Below, piece by piece: positions 53,445 through 61,890 of a DNA stretch of 64,000 nt; within the stretch, counting starts at the first letter, position 1; each line of letters begins with the position of its first letter. The stretch is from Elizabethkingia occulta (lineage in GTDB: Bacteria > Bacteroidota > Bacteroidia > Flavobacteriales > Weeksellaceae): positions 62,001 to 126,000 of the forward strand of contig NZ_MAHX01000002.1 in the NCBI RefSeq assembly GCF_002023715.1, read 5' to 3'. The notes beneath the pieces are model-generated. The model had not been told where the DNA came from and searched no databases. It was given only the letters and a program-made list of their open reading frames with translations. A program made the translations under genes and the position numbers.

Positions 53445-54485
53445 ATGAACTTTGACTCTAACGTCCCACATACCCGTGTCAACATACTAACGGGTGAAAA
53501 AGTATTAGTGTCGCCGCATCGTAATAAAAGACCCTGGCAGGGGCAGACGGAGGCGATATCTTCTGAACGGAGAAATGAATACGAACCGGAATGCTATCTG
53601 TGTCCGGGGAATAAAAGATCTGACGGCACTATTAATCCCGATTATTCAGATCATTTTTCATTTGTCAACGATTTTTCTGCTTTATTAAAAGATACTCCCG
53701 ATCATCAGTCAGATGAAGAAGGACTTTTTCTGACCGAAAATATTAAAGGAATCTGCAAGGTACTTGCATTTACCCCAAGACATGATCTTACCCTTGCTAC
53801 GATGGATGAAACTTCTATTGAATCTGTTGTAGGTTTGTGGCAAAAAGAGTTTGAAGAACTTCGGTCAAACGATTGGATTAAGTACATCCAGATTTTCGAA
53901 AATAAAGGAGCTGTTATGGGTTGCAGTAATCCACATCCGCATGGACAGATTTGGGCTCAGAATACAATACCTGTGGAGTTGGAGAAAGAGTCTGTACAGC
54001 AGAAGAAATATTTTGAAAAACATCAGAATACATTACTAAAAGCTTATCTGGAAGCTGAACTAAAAAAACAGGAACGGATTATTTATGAAAACGATTCTTT
54101 TGTTGTTTTGGTTCCGTTCTGGGCGGCATGGCCTTTCGAAACAATAGTTATAAGCAAGCGCGCTGTACAGAATATATCAGAGTTTAGCGAATCAGAAAAA
54201 AAGGATCTGGCAAAGGCTCTTAAAGTTTTAACGGTAAAATATGATAATCTGTTCAAAACTTCTTTTCCTTATTCAGCGGGAATTCATCAGGCGCCTGTTA
54301 ACTCCGGAGATTTCCCGGAATGGCACTGGCATATGCATTTTTATCCGCCATTATTAAGATCAGCTACGGTAAAAAAATTTATGGTGGGCTACGAAATGCT
54401 GGCTAATCCACAGCGTGATATTACACCAGAGCAGGCAGCTCAGCAATTAAGAGAACAATCTTTAACACACTATTTATCTGTTTAG
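53445..54485 (+). CDS. galT: Galactose-1-phosphate uridylyltransferase
   Basis: GalT exchanges UDP between glucose 1-phosphate and galactose 1-phosphate. The 346-residue enzyme has the zinc-binding cysteines in EPECYLCPGNKRSDG, the active-site HPH in MGCSNPHPHGQIWAQNTIPV, and the second-domain VLVPFWAAWPFETIVIS and WHWHMHFYPPLLRSATVKKF. All class-I residues are present. galK starts 2 bases after the stop. No galE is in the operon. Confidence 0.96.
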   Translation: MNFDSNVPHTRVNILTGEKVLVSPHRNKRPWQGQTEAISSERRNEYEPECYLCPGNKRSDGTINPDYSDHFSFVNDFSALLKDTPDHQSDEEGLFLTENIKGICKVLAFTPRHDLTLATMDETSIESVVGLWQKEFEELRSNDWIKYIQIFENKGAVMGCSNPHPHGQIWAQNTIPVELEKESVQQKKYFEKHQNTLLKAYLEAELKKQERIIYENDSFVVLVPFWAAWPFETIVISKRAVQNISEFSESEKKDLAKALKVLTVKYDNLFKTSFPYSAGIHQAPVNSGDFPEWHWHMHFYPPLLRSATVKKFMVGYEMLANPQRDITPEQAAQQLREQSLTHYLSV

Positions 54486-54487
54486 AC

Positions 54488-55648
54488 ATGACAACAATTT
54501 CAAAACAATATATAACGGAGAAATTTGAAGAAGTATTTGGCCAGGCGCCAGATGTTGTTTCCAAGTCCCCCGGAAGAATTAATATTATAGGAGAACATAC
54601 AGATTACAATGATGGATTTGTTCTTCCTGCAGCAATTGATAAATACAGTTATGTAGCAATAGGTCATCGTAATGATGATGAAATTCATTTGTTTTCTCAG
54701 TTGTTTAATGAAAAACTAAGCTTTAAATTATCAGAGATTGAGGCATTGGAAAATTCCTGGGCCAATTATATTTTGGGTGTGGTGTACCATATTCAAAAGA
54801 ATGGACATCAGTTAAAAGGTTTTAATATGCTGATTGACGGAGATGTTCCTTTAGGAGCAGGAGTTTCTTCATCTGCTTCTTTGGAAAGTGCTGTGGCAGT
54901 CGCTTTGGATAAGATATTCAATTTAGGTTTGTCCAAATGGGATATGACTAAAATTGCACAAACTGCAGAGCATACCTTTGCCGGCGTAAAATGTGGGATT
55001 ATGGATCAGTTTGCTTCCGTTTTCAGTAAAGAAAATAAGGTAGCAAAATTAGACTGCAGAAGCTTGGAATTCGAATATTTCCCTTTAGAGTTGGGTGATT
55101 ATACCTTGCTTTTACTTAATACCAATGTGAAGCACTCATTGGCTTCTTCGGCTTATAATGAGAGAAGAGAAGCTTGTGAAAAAGCTGTGGAGATTATCAG
55201 TAAGGATTTTCCTGATGTAAAATCATTGCGGGATGTAAATAGCCTGATGCTTCGGGAATATTTATATTCTGATTATCCGGAGCTTTATGTTAAAGCAAGT
55301 TATGTTCACGATGAGAATCAAAGAGTAGAGGAGGTCTGCAAAGCTTTGGAAAAAGGAGATCTGGCAACAGCAGGTTTATTCCTGTATGCGTCTCACGAAG
55401 GTTTGAGTGAACACTACGAAGTGAGTTGCGAAGAACTAGATTTTCTGGTGGATGAAGTAAGACAATATCCGGAAGTATTGGGTGCAAGAATGATGGGGGG
55501 CGGATTTGGTGGTTGTACGCTGAATCTGGTAAAGAAAAGTTTTGTACCGGAACTTATTGCTAAACTAAAACCGGCATATGAAGCTAAGTTTAATCTGGAG
55601 TTAACTCCTATAGAAGTTGTACCTTCTGAAGGCGGACATGTTCTTTAA
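54488..55648 (+). CDS. galK: Galactokinase
   Basis: GalK phosphorylates galactose. The 386-residue GHMP kinase has the galactose signature SPGRINIIGEHTDYNDGFVL, the ATP motif GDVPLGAGVSSSASLESAV, the catalytic Asp in GIMDQFASVFSKENKVAKLD and motif 3 GARMMGGGFGGCTLNLVKK. Length and motifs are typical. It is 2 bases after galT and 14 before galM. Confidence 0.97.
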   Translation: MTTISKQYITEKFEEVFGQAPDVVSKSPGRINIIGEHTDYNDGFVLPAAIDKYSYVAIGHRNDDEIHLFSQLFNEKLSFKLSEIEALENSWANYILGVVYHIQKNGHQLKGFNMLIDGDVPLGAGVSSSASLESAVAVALDKIFNLGLSKWDMTKIAQTAEHTFAGVKCGIMDQFASVFSKENKVAKLDCRSLEFEYFPLELGDYTLLLLNTNVKHSLASSAYNERREACEKAVEIISKDFPDVKSLRDVNSLMLREYLYSDYPELYVKASYVHDENQRVEEVCKALEKGDLATAGLFLYASHEGLSEHYEVSCEELDFLVDEVRQYPEVLGARMMGGGFGGCTLNLVKKSFVPELIAKLKPAYEAKFNLELTPIEVVPSEGGHVL

Positions 55649-55662
55649 AATTTGCAATATTT

Positions 55663-56724
55663 ATGAATTATAGACCTGAATCTCAGAAATTCCAAAAGGA
55701 AAAAGAAGGGAAAAGTATAGACCTATTTCAGCTTAAAAATAAAAACAATACAGAAGTTTTTCTCACCAATTACGGGGCAAGAATTGTAAGCTTTTTGTTT
55801 AAAGACAAGAATGATAATGTTGTAGATGTCAATCTTGGGCACTCGAGTATAGAAGAATATCTGGAGCCTAAAGGCAATTTTTACGGATGTGTGATAGGTA
55901 GAGTGTGTAACAGGATTGGTGGAGCTGAGTTTACACTAAATGGTAAAGATTATCAGCTAAATCCCAATATCCCGAATAATCTTCTGCATGGTGGGGAAAA
56001 TGGTTTTCATACAAAGGTTTTCGATGTAGAAAGTACAGGAGACAACTTTGTGAAAATGTCTTATTATTCGAAAGATGGTGAAGAGGGGTTTCCAGGTAAT
56101 GTAAAAGTAAAGGTTACCTATACTCTGACTGAAGAAGATGCTCTGGAGATTTTATTCGAAGCCGAATCGGATGAGGAAACGCCTTTTAATATTACCAACC
56201 ATGCCTTCTTTAATCTGAATGGAGAAGGGAATGGTGATACGTTGGGACACCAGCTTCAGATTTTTGCGGAAAAATATTTACCGGTAACGGAGAATGTAGT
56301 TCCAAATGGGACACTGGAATCTGTAGAAAATACACCATTTGATTTCAGGGAAGCAAAAACTATCGGTCAGGACATTAACGCAGAGAACCATCAGGTAATT
56401 TTGGGCAGTGGTTTCGATCATACTTATGTACTGAAAGAAACATTTGATTCGGAGTTGCTGCATGCTGCAAAAGCAACCGGAGATCTTACAGGAATTGTTC
56501 TGGATGTGTATACAGATCAGCCGGGAGTGCATTTATACACCGGGAATTTTATGGATGAAACACATACTTTAAAGTCTGGTAAAACAGATGGAAGAAGAGA
56601 AGCTTTTTGCCTGGAAACACAACGTTTTCCGGATGCTGTTCACCATGATCATTTTCCTTCGGTTATCCTGAAACCGGGAGAAAAGTTTGCTTCTAAAACG
56701 GTATTTAAGTTATCTAATAAGTAA
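55663..56724 (+). CDS. galM: Aldose 1-epimerase
   Basis: GalM interconverts the anomers of galactose and glucose. The 353-residue beta-sandwich enzyme has an early NYGARIVSFLFKDKN, the catalytic His in NNLLHGGENGFHTKVFDVE and FNITNHAFFNLNGEGNG, and the Glu in AFCLETQRFPDAVHHDHFP. No signal peptide is present, so it acts in the cytoplasm. It closes the galTKM operon; a repeat cluster follows. Confidence 0.95.
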   Translation: MNYRPESQKFQKEKEGKSIDLFQLKNKNNTEVFLTNYGARIVSFLFKDKNDNVVDVNLGHSSIEEYLEPKGNFYGCVIGRVCNRIGGAEFTLNGKDYQLNPNIPNNLLHGGENGFHTKVFDVESTGDNFVKMSYYSKDGEEGFPGNVKVKVTYTLTEEDALEILFEAESDEETPFNITNHAFFNLNGEGNGDTLGHQLQIFAEKYLPVTENVVPNGTLESVENTPFDFREAKTIGQDINAENHQVILGSGFDHTYVLKETFDSELLHAAKATGDLTGIVLDVYTDQPGVHLYTGNFMDETHTLKSGKTDGRREAFCLETQRFPDAVHHDHFPSVILKPGEKFASKTVFKLSNK

Positions 56725-56734
56725 TTGATCCAGT

Positions 56735-56900
56735 TTTGCCCTGACAAGGTTTGCGTATATATTGATGTAATTTAACTTTTTGATTTACACCTTATAGGTT
56801 TCTAAAACCTATAAGGTGTGTATATGAAAATAAAGCCTTGTCAAGGTTATGGGTCCTGACAAGGCTTATTTGCATTAAATAGCCTTGAGTTGCATCTTGA
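56735..56900. repeat. Compound intergenic palindrome and repeat cluster
   Basis: The 189 bases between galM and the next gene hold two long hairpins and repeated words. Hairpin 1 is a perfect 15-bp palindrome (56787-56801 with 56805-56819, core CCTATAAGG). Hairpin 2 pairs 56833-56846 with 56855-56867 (core CCTTGTC/GACAAGG). CCTGACAAGG occurs directly at 56740-56749 and 56855-56864 and inverted at 56836-56846. The hairpins may act as terminators of the gal operon, but the repeated word suggests a REP- or MITE-like intergenic element. It needs a genome-wide count. Confidence 0.6.
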
Positions 56901-56913
56901 TGAGGTTTGTCAA

Positions 56914-57696
56914 TTATTTAATATACATCATCTGGCTGTATAAATTCTCAATATGCAGGATTCGGCTAAAAGGACTTTTGATTGAGGAAAGCGATTTGTT
57001 ATGATTGATATAGCTATAGCGGGAGGCCAGGTTGTTCATATTAGAAACCAGAACCAGCCAGCATTCATCTACATCCTTTTTATAGATTCGGAATTTTTTA
57101 TTTTTTTTATAAATAGCCTGAGCTATTTTTTCGGAATTCAGTTCGTCAAACAATGACAGGTTATAATCTAAAACAAGAAGAACACCTTTATTATAGGGTG
57201 TTCTTCTTATTTTTTGTACGTATTTAGACTTCTTATTGTCGGTAATGCAGCTGATGATTTCCTGTTCTACCATTTCTGGTTTTTTGTGGAAATCATTATC
57301 ATGTTCATTTAAGCTTAGATAATAGATTCCGGAAAAATTTTGTTGAGTTTTTTCTAAGTATTTTTCAATATTCCGGAAGATTTTAGAAATCTGGGTTTCT
57401 TTTTTCTTCAGTTCAAAATGATTAATGATTTCTGAAACTTCTAAGCCTATTTTTTTGTCCTTGTATTTTATAATAAAGTCGGGGCTTTCACAGATTAAGT
57501 TTTCAATTTCAATTTCCGGAAAGTGGTGGAAAAGGGAAGTGATGAGCAGCAATTCCAGCTTTTTCTGATATTCCTCTCTCTCAGACAGACGAGCCCTCTC
57601 AATCTGCTGATACCAAAGGTTGAGGTTGTTTTGGTTAATGTTTTGGCTGTTTACACACAGTTCCAAACTTTTTTGTAAATCCTGAAACGAAATCAT
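56914..57696 (-). CDS. Hypothetical protein with possible PD-(D/E)XK-type nuclease fold
   Basis: The 260-residue cytoplasmic protein has no signal or membrane span. The N-terminal 55 residues are helical and Gln/Arg-rich (QQIERARLSEREEYQKKLEL). A segment at residues about 75-95, CESPDFIIKYKDKKIGLEVS, has the spacing of a PD...ExK core but ends EVS rather than ExK, so catalysis is uncertain. The C-terminal half is basic with an unusual GVLLVLDYNLSLFDELN strand. I recognise no family. It is divergent from the phosphorylase gene. Confidence 0.6.
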   Translation of the reverse strand: MISFQDLQKSLELCVNSQNINQNNLNLWYQQIERARLSEREEYQKKLELLLITSLFHHFPEIEIENLICESPDFIIKYKDKKIGLEVSEIINHFELKKKETQISKIFRNIEKYLEKTQQNFSGIYYLSLNEHDNDFHKKPEMVEQEIISCITDNKKSKYVQKIRRTPYNKGVLLVLDYNLSLFDELNSEKIAQAIYKKNKKFRIYKKDVDECWLVLVSNMNNLASRYSYINHNKSLSSIKSPFSRILHIENLYSQMMYIK

Positions 57697-57791
57697 AGCT
57701 GGCTGAATTTCAATTCTCTACTGATATAAAGCTAAACATTTTTTTTCATATAAAGGGCTATGTGTCAAAATTTAAGATTAAATTCATATTG

Positions 57792-57799
57792 TATATTTG
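57792..57799 (+). promoter_or_regulatory. -7 box of the glucan phosphorylase homologue
   Basis: TATATTTG ends 11 bases before the ATG at 57811 and lies inside the in-frame extension starting at 57760, which is therefore rejected. Confidence 0.55.
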
Positions 57800-57810
57800 T
57801 AAACAGAATA

Positions 57811-59475
57811 ATGAAAAAAAATATGGATTTTAGAAATTTTACCATTCCTTTTGAAATCAATCCAGAATATAAAAAACGTGTAGCTTACTTTTCCATGGAG
57901 TTTGCAGTAGACCAGCCCCTGAAGATTTATAGTGGCGGGTTGGGTTTCTTAGCCGGATCGCATATGAGAAGTGCTTATACACTGAAACAAGATTTGGTGG
58001 GTATTGGAATTCTATGGAAATACGGATATTATGATCAGGCGAGAAATCAGGATCAGACCCTTAATGTAACCTGGACAGAGAAGAGTAATAATTTTCTTCA
58101 GGATACCGGAATAAAATTTCAGATAGATATCCACAGTGCCCCGGTTTGGGTAAAAGTATGGTATCTGGCTCCGGAAACTTTTGGAACGGCTCCTATTTTC
58201 CTTTTGTCTACAGATATTCCGGAGAACGATTATATATCACAAACGATTACACACAGACTTTATGATGCCAATCAGGCAACTAAAGTGGCCCAATATATTT
58301 TATTAGGAAAAGGTGGCGCAAAGCTTTTGGATGAGATGAATCTCGGAAGGGATATCTACCACCTGAATGAAGCGCATGGATTACCAGCGGCTTTTTATCT
58401 GTTGCAGAAGTATAAAGATCTGAATGAAGTAAAGAAAAAGTTGGTATTTACTACACATACACCCGAAGAAGCCGGGAATGAAAAACATGATTTTCATTTG
58501 TGTTATAATATGTCTTACTTTTCAGGAATCAGTGAAGAGGAAGTACGTAGAGTCTCCGGAACGGATGGTGAGGTATTTAACCACTCCTTGTGTGCATTGC
58601 GAATGGCACATATTGCGAATGGGGTTTCTAAGCTGCATGGTGAAGTTTCCCGCGAGATGTGGGGTAAATATTCAGGGATTTGTGATATTAAATCCATTAC
58701 CAATGCTCAGGATTATAATTTCTGGGCAGATGAGAAGCTTTATGCTGCAAAAGATAACGGGGATATTGCGGGCTTTGATGAGCGTAAGAAAATAATGAAG
58801 TACAGAGGTTTCAAAATTGTATCCGACCAAACCGGAAATATATTCAATCCCAATGTTTTTACGATGGTATGGGCGAGACGTTTTGCAGGATACAAAAGAG
58901 CAGACTTGCTATTGGAGGATCAGGAACGTTTCCGTAGACTAATGGAAAATACACAATATCCGATTCAGATTATCTGGGCAGGGAAGCCTTATCCGTTGGA
59001 TTATCCGGCTGTTTCTACTTTCAATCGTCTGGTGGAAGAAAGTAAGAAATATAAAAATATGGCGGTGCTTACAGGTTATGAAATCTATCTGAGTAAGTCA
59101 TTAAAGAGAATGTCTGATGTATGGCTGAATAATCCACGTGTGCCGCGTGAAGCGTCTGGTACCAGTGGTATGACGGCTGCAATGAACGGATCGGTGAACT
59201 TTTCTACAGATGACGGTTGGGTTCCGGAGTTTGCAAAACCCGGAGAAAACTCTTTTGTAGTTCCTAAAGCTGATTATAATAATATGAGTACTTACGATCA
59301 GGATTTGTATGATCTGAACACGCTTTATGATCTGCTGGAAAATGAAATTCTGCCAACCTATTATGATCGTCCGGATGAATGGCGGAAAATTGCTCAGCGG
59401 GGGATGGAAGATGTACGTTACGCTTTTGCAAGTGACCGTATGGCAGACGAATATTACAAGGAAATGTATAATTAA
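57811..59475 (+). CDS. Alpha-glucan phosphorylase homologue (short GT35 type) without the PLP lysine
   Basis: The 554-residue protein begins MKKNMDFRNFTIPFEINPEY. Family segments are clear: VAYFSMEFAVDQPLKIYSGG, the sugar/phosphate loop HLNEAHGLPAAF, FTTHTPEEAGNEKHDF, and VWARRFAGYKRADLLLEDQE. In ordinary phosphorylases the PLP Schiff-base lysine sits in EASGTGNMK (or EASGTSGMK in short forms); here the motif is EASGTSGMTAAMNG, with Thr at that position. The enzyme may thus not be a PLP phosphorylase. Similar sequences occur in other Bacteroidota. Its product or substrate is glycogen-type glucan by homology. Confidence 0.83.
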   Translation: MKKNMDFRNFTIPFEINPEYKKRVAYFSMEFAVDQPLKIYSGGLGFLAGSHMRSAYTLKQDLVGIGILWKYGYYDQARNQDQTLNVTWTEKSNNFLQDTGIKFQIDIHSAPVWVKVWYLAPETFGTAPIFLLSTDIPENDYISQTITHRLYDANQATKVAQYILLGKGGAKLLDEMNLGRDIYHLNEAHGLPAAFYLLQKYKDLNEVKKKLVFTTHTPEEAGNEKHDFHLCYNMSYFSGISEEEVRRVSGTDGEVFNHSLCALRMAHIANGVSKLHGEVSREMWGKYSGICDIKSITNAQDYNFWADEKLYAAKDNGDIAGFDERKKIMKYRGFKIVSDQTGNIFNPNVFTMVWARRFAGYKRADLLLEDQERFRRLMENTQYPIQIIWAGKPYPLDYPAVSTFNRLVEESKKYKNMAVLTGYEIYLSKSLKRMSDVWLNNPRVPREASGTSGMTAAMNGSVNFSTDDGWVPEFAKPGENSFVVPKADYNNMSTYDQDLYDLNTLYDLLENEILPTYYDRPDEWRKIAQRGMEDVRYAFASDRMADEYYKEMYN

Positions 59476-59484
59476 GATATCAGA

Positions 59485-59510
59485 CTTTATAGGTTGCCAA
59501 GCCTGTAAAG
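59485..59510. repeat. Imperfect palindrome resembling the 56787 hairpin
   Basis: CTTTATAGGTT and AGCCTGTAAAG form an imperfect 11-bp stem. The TATAGGTT word is shared with the long palindrome at 56787-56819, suggesting a common family of intergenic hairpins. Confidence 0.35.
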
Positions 59511-59537
59511 CGTATGAAAATAATCAATGTAAACAAA

Positions 59538-59564
59538 AAACAGACTGCCGGTAGCAGTCTGTTT
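59538..59564. terminator. Bidirectional terminator between glucan gene and glnA
   Basis: AAACAGACTGC (59538-59548) pairs with GCAGTCTGTTT (59554-59564) around CGGTA. It separates two convergent genes. Confidence 0.85.
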
Positions 59565-59590
59565 CCTCTATATAGATGTTAATTGGTGTA

Positions 59591-61789
59591 TTAACGGGTG
59601 AACAAAAGTTCTCTGTATTTAGTCAACGGCCAAAGCTCATCGTCAACCATCATTTCCAATGAATCAGAAGCTTCTCTGATAGTATCGAATAAAGGTTTTA
59701 CTTTGTTGCAGTATGCTTCTGCCTGCTTATGGCTGTCTTTTGTGTTCTTAGCTTTCTCTTTTTCTGCTAATAAGTTGTCTACACCAATTTTGATGTTAGA
59801 AACATTTGCAGAAATCTGAGTAATAAGACTGATTTGTTCTTTTGCTAAATTCTGGAATTCTTTGTCTCCAAATATTTCCTTTAATCCTTTAACATTCTCA
59901 ATTAATCTGTTCTGATAATTAAGAGCAGCAGGGATAATGTGGTTTCTTGCAATATCGGCCAATACTCTTGCTTCGATATCGATAACTGTAGAGTATTTTT
60001 CGAATTTAATTTCGTTTCTTGCTTCAAATTCTCTGTGAGAGAAAATACCTAGCTCTTCATAAAGATCAGCAAATTTCTTATCCATTTCTTGTTTAAGAGC
60101 TTCAGGAGTAGTCTTCAAGTTGTTTAGACCTCTCTTTTTTGCTTCTTTAGCCCAATCATCAGAATAACCGTCACCTTCGAAAAGGATATTTTTCAATTGC
60201 TTGATATATTCTCTAAGAACGTTGAAGATCGCTTCGTCTTTCTTCAGTCCTTTTTCAATTAAAGCATCTACTTCTGCTTTGAATACTTTTAGCTGCTTAG
60301 CTGCGATTGCATTCATTACAGTCATAGGCTCTGCACAGTTTGCAGAAGATCCTACAGCACGAATTTCAAATTTGTTTCCGGTAAAAGCAAATGGTGAAGT
60401 TCTGTTTCTGTCAGTATTATCCAGAAGGATTTCAGGAATTTTTCCTACAACATTTAATTTTAATTCGGTTTTTTCTTCCGGAGATAATTTTCCATCAGTT
60501 ACTTTTTCCAATTCTTCAAGAACAGAGAACAGTTGGCTTCCGATAAATGCAGAGATAATAGCTGGTGGAGCCTCGTTTGCACCTAGCCTGTGATCGTTGC
60601 TTGCGGAAGCAATACTCGCTCTTAATAAGTCTGCATAATCATGTACAGCCTTTAGAGTATTTACAAAGAACGTTAAGAACTGTAAGTTTTTTTTAGGGTT
60701 TTTACCTGGGCTTAGTAAGTTTTCTCCTGTATCCGTAGCAAGGCTCCAGTTATTATGTTTTCCGCTTCCGTTTACACCGGCAAATGGCTTTTCATGGAAT
60801 AAAATGTGGAAATGGTGCTTGTGTGCAACCCTTGCCATAACATCCATTAGTAGAGAGTTATGGTCTACCGCTACGTTTACTTCTTCGAACATTGGAGCAA
60901 GCTCAAACTGGTTTGGCGCAACTTCGTTGTGACGAGTAGTTACAGGAATTCCCAGTTTCATACATTCTATTTCCAACTCTTTCATGAAGTTCATTACTCT
61001 TGTAGGAATAGAACCGAAATAGTGATCATCCAGTTGCTGTCCTTTTGCCGGAGAGTGCCCTAGAAGTGTTTTTCCAGTTAGTACAAGGTCTGGACGGGAA
61101 ATATATAAAGCTGAGTCTACAAGAAAGTATTCCTGTTCCCAGCCTAAAGTAGGCATAACTTTCGTTACGTTTTTATCAAAGTAAGCTTTACAAACATCTG
61201 TAGCAGCTTCGTCAACAGCATTCAAGGCTCTTAATAAAGGAGTCTTGTAATCCAGTGTTTCTCCTGTATAAGAGATAAAGATAGAAGGAATACAAAGGGT
61301 CGTTCCCATAATAAATGCAGGTGATGTTGGATCCCATGCAGTATATCCTCTTGCTTCGAAAGTGTTTCTGATTCCACCGTTAGGGAAAGAAGAAGCATCT
61401 GGTTCCTGTTGAATCAGCATTCCACCGTTGAAACGTTCGATAGCTCTGTCTCCTTCAATCGGAGTAAAGAAAGAATCGTGCTTTTCAGCTGTAGAACCTG
61501 TTAATGGCTGAAACCAGTGAGTGTAGTGGGTAACCCCCTTAGACATAGCCCAGTCTTTCATTGCAACAGCAACCTGATCTGCGATATGGCGCTGTATTTG
61601 TGATCCTTTTTTTATAGCATCCATAATAGAGCTGAATGCTTCTTTGGTAAGGTATTCTCTCATCGTGTATTCAGAGAATACATTGGAGCAGAATAATTCT
61701 GAAAGTTTTCCGGGAACTTCTACGAAATTGTCTTGTCTGTAATTTCGGAAAGGAAGTTCAGCTAAGGCTTTAAATCTTAATGTTGACAT
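59591..61789 (-). CDS. glnA: Type III glutamine synthetase
   Basis: This GSIII (GlnN) makes glutamine from glutamate and ammonia. The 732-residue product starts MSTLRFKALAELPFRNYRQD. GSIII-specific segments are HWFQPLTGSTAEKHDSF, TLGWEQEYFLVDSALY with metal-binding Glu residues, RHNEVAPNQFELAPMFEEVN and the ATP/ammonium loop FAGVNGSGKHNNWSLATDTG. The type is distinctive of Bacteroidota and cyanobacteria. The in-frame start at 61843 lies above the -7 box at 61811-61818 and is rejected. Confidence 0.95.
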   Translation of the reverse strand: MSTLRFKALAELPFRNYRQDNFVEVPGKLSELFCSNVFSEYTMREYLTKEAFSSIMDAIKKGSQIQRHIADQVAVAMKDWAMSKGVTHYTHWFQPLTGSTAEKHDSFFTPIEGDRAIERFNGGMLIQQEPDASSFPNGGIRNTFEARGYTAWDPTSPAFIMGTTLCIPSIFISYTGETLDYKTPLLRALNAVDEAATDVCKAYFDKNVTKVMPTLGWEQEYFLVDSALYISRPDLVLTGKTLLGHSPAKGQQLDDHYFGSIPTRVMNFMKELEIECMKLGIPVTTRHNEVAPNQFELAPMFEEVNVAVDHNSLLMDVMARVAHKHHFHILFHEKPFAGVNGSGKHNNWSLATDTGENLLSPGKNPKKNLQFLTFFVNTLKAVHDYADLLRASIASASNDHRLGANEAPPAIISAFIGSQLFSVLEELEKVTDGKLSPEEKTELKLNVVGKIPEILLDNTDRNRTSPFAFTGNKFEIRAVGSSANCAEPMTVMNAIAAKQLKVFKAEVDALIEKGLKKDEAIFNVLREYIKQLKNILFEGDGYSDDWAKEAKKRGLNNLKTTPEALKQEMDKKFADLYEELGIFSHREFEARNEIKFEKYSTVIDIEARVLADIARNHIIPAALNYQNRLIENVKGLKEIFGDKEFQNLAKEQISLITQISANVSNIKIGVDNLLAEKEKAKNTKDSHKQAEAYCNKVKPLFDTIREASDSLEMMVDDELWPLTKYRELLFTR

Positions 61790-61810
61790 TGTTGTGTTGG
61801 TTAAGTGATG

Positions 61811-61818
61811 CAAATTTA
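61811..61818 (-). promoter_or_regulatory. -7 box of the type III glutamine synthetase gene
   Basis: The minus strand reads TAAATTTG, 21 bases before the ATG at 61789. Confidence 0.5.
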
Positions 61819-61840
61819 GATATTTTTTGAAATAAAATAA

Positions 61841-61869
61841 CAATACCCCTGTTTTTTTTAGGGGTATTG
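61841..61869 (-). terminator. Terminator between umuC and glnA
   Basis: CAATACCCCT (61841-61850) pairs with AGGGGTATTG (61860-61869) around a T-rich loop. It lies 22 bases past the umuC stop and 23 bases upstream of the glnA -7 box. Confidence 0.75.
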
Positions 61870-61890
61870 TGTAAAATTTAACATTTGTTT

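Noticed and set aside
61790-61843. 18-residue N-terminal extension of the glutamine synthetase
   Set aside because: The extension overlaps the -7 box at 61811-61818; MSTLRFKALAELPF is the family-typical start.
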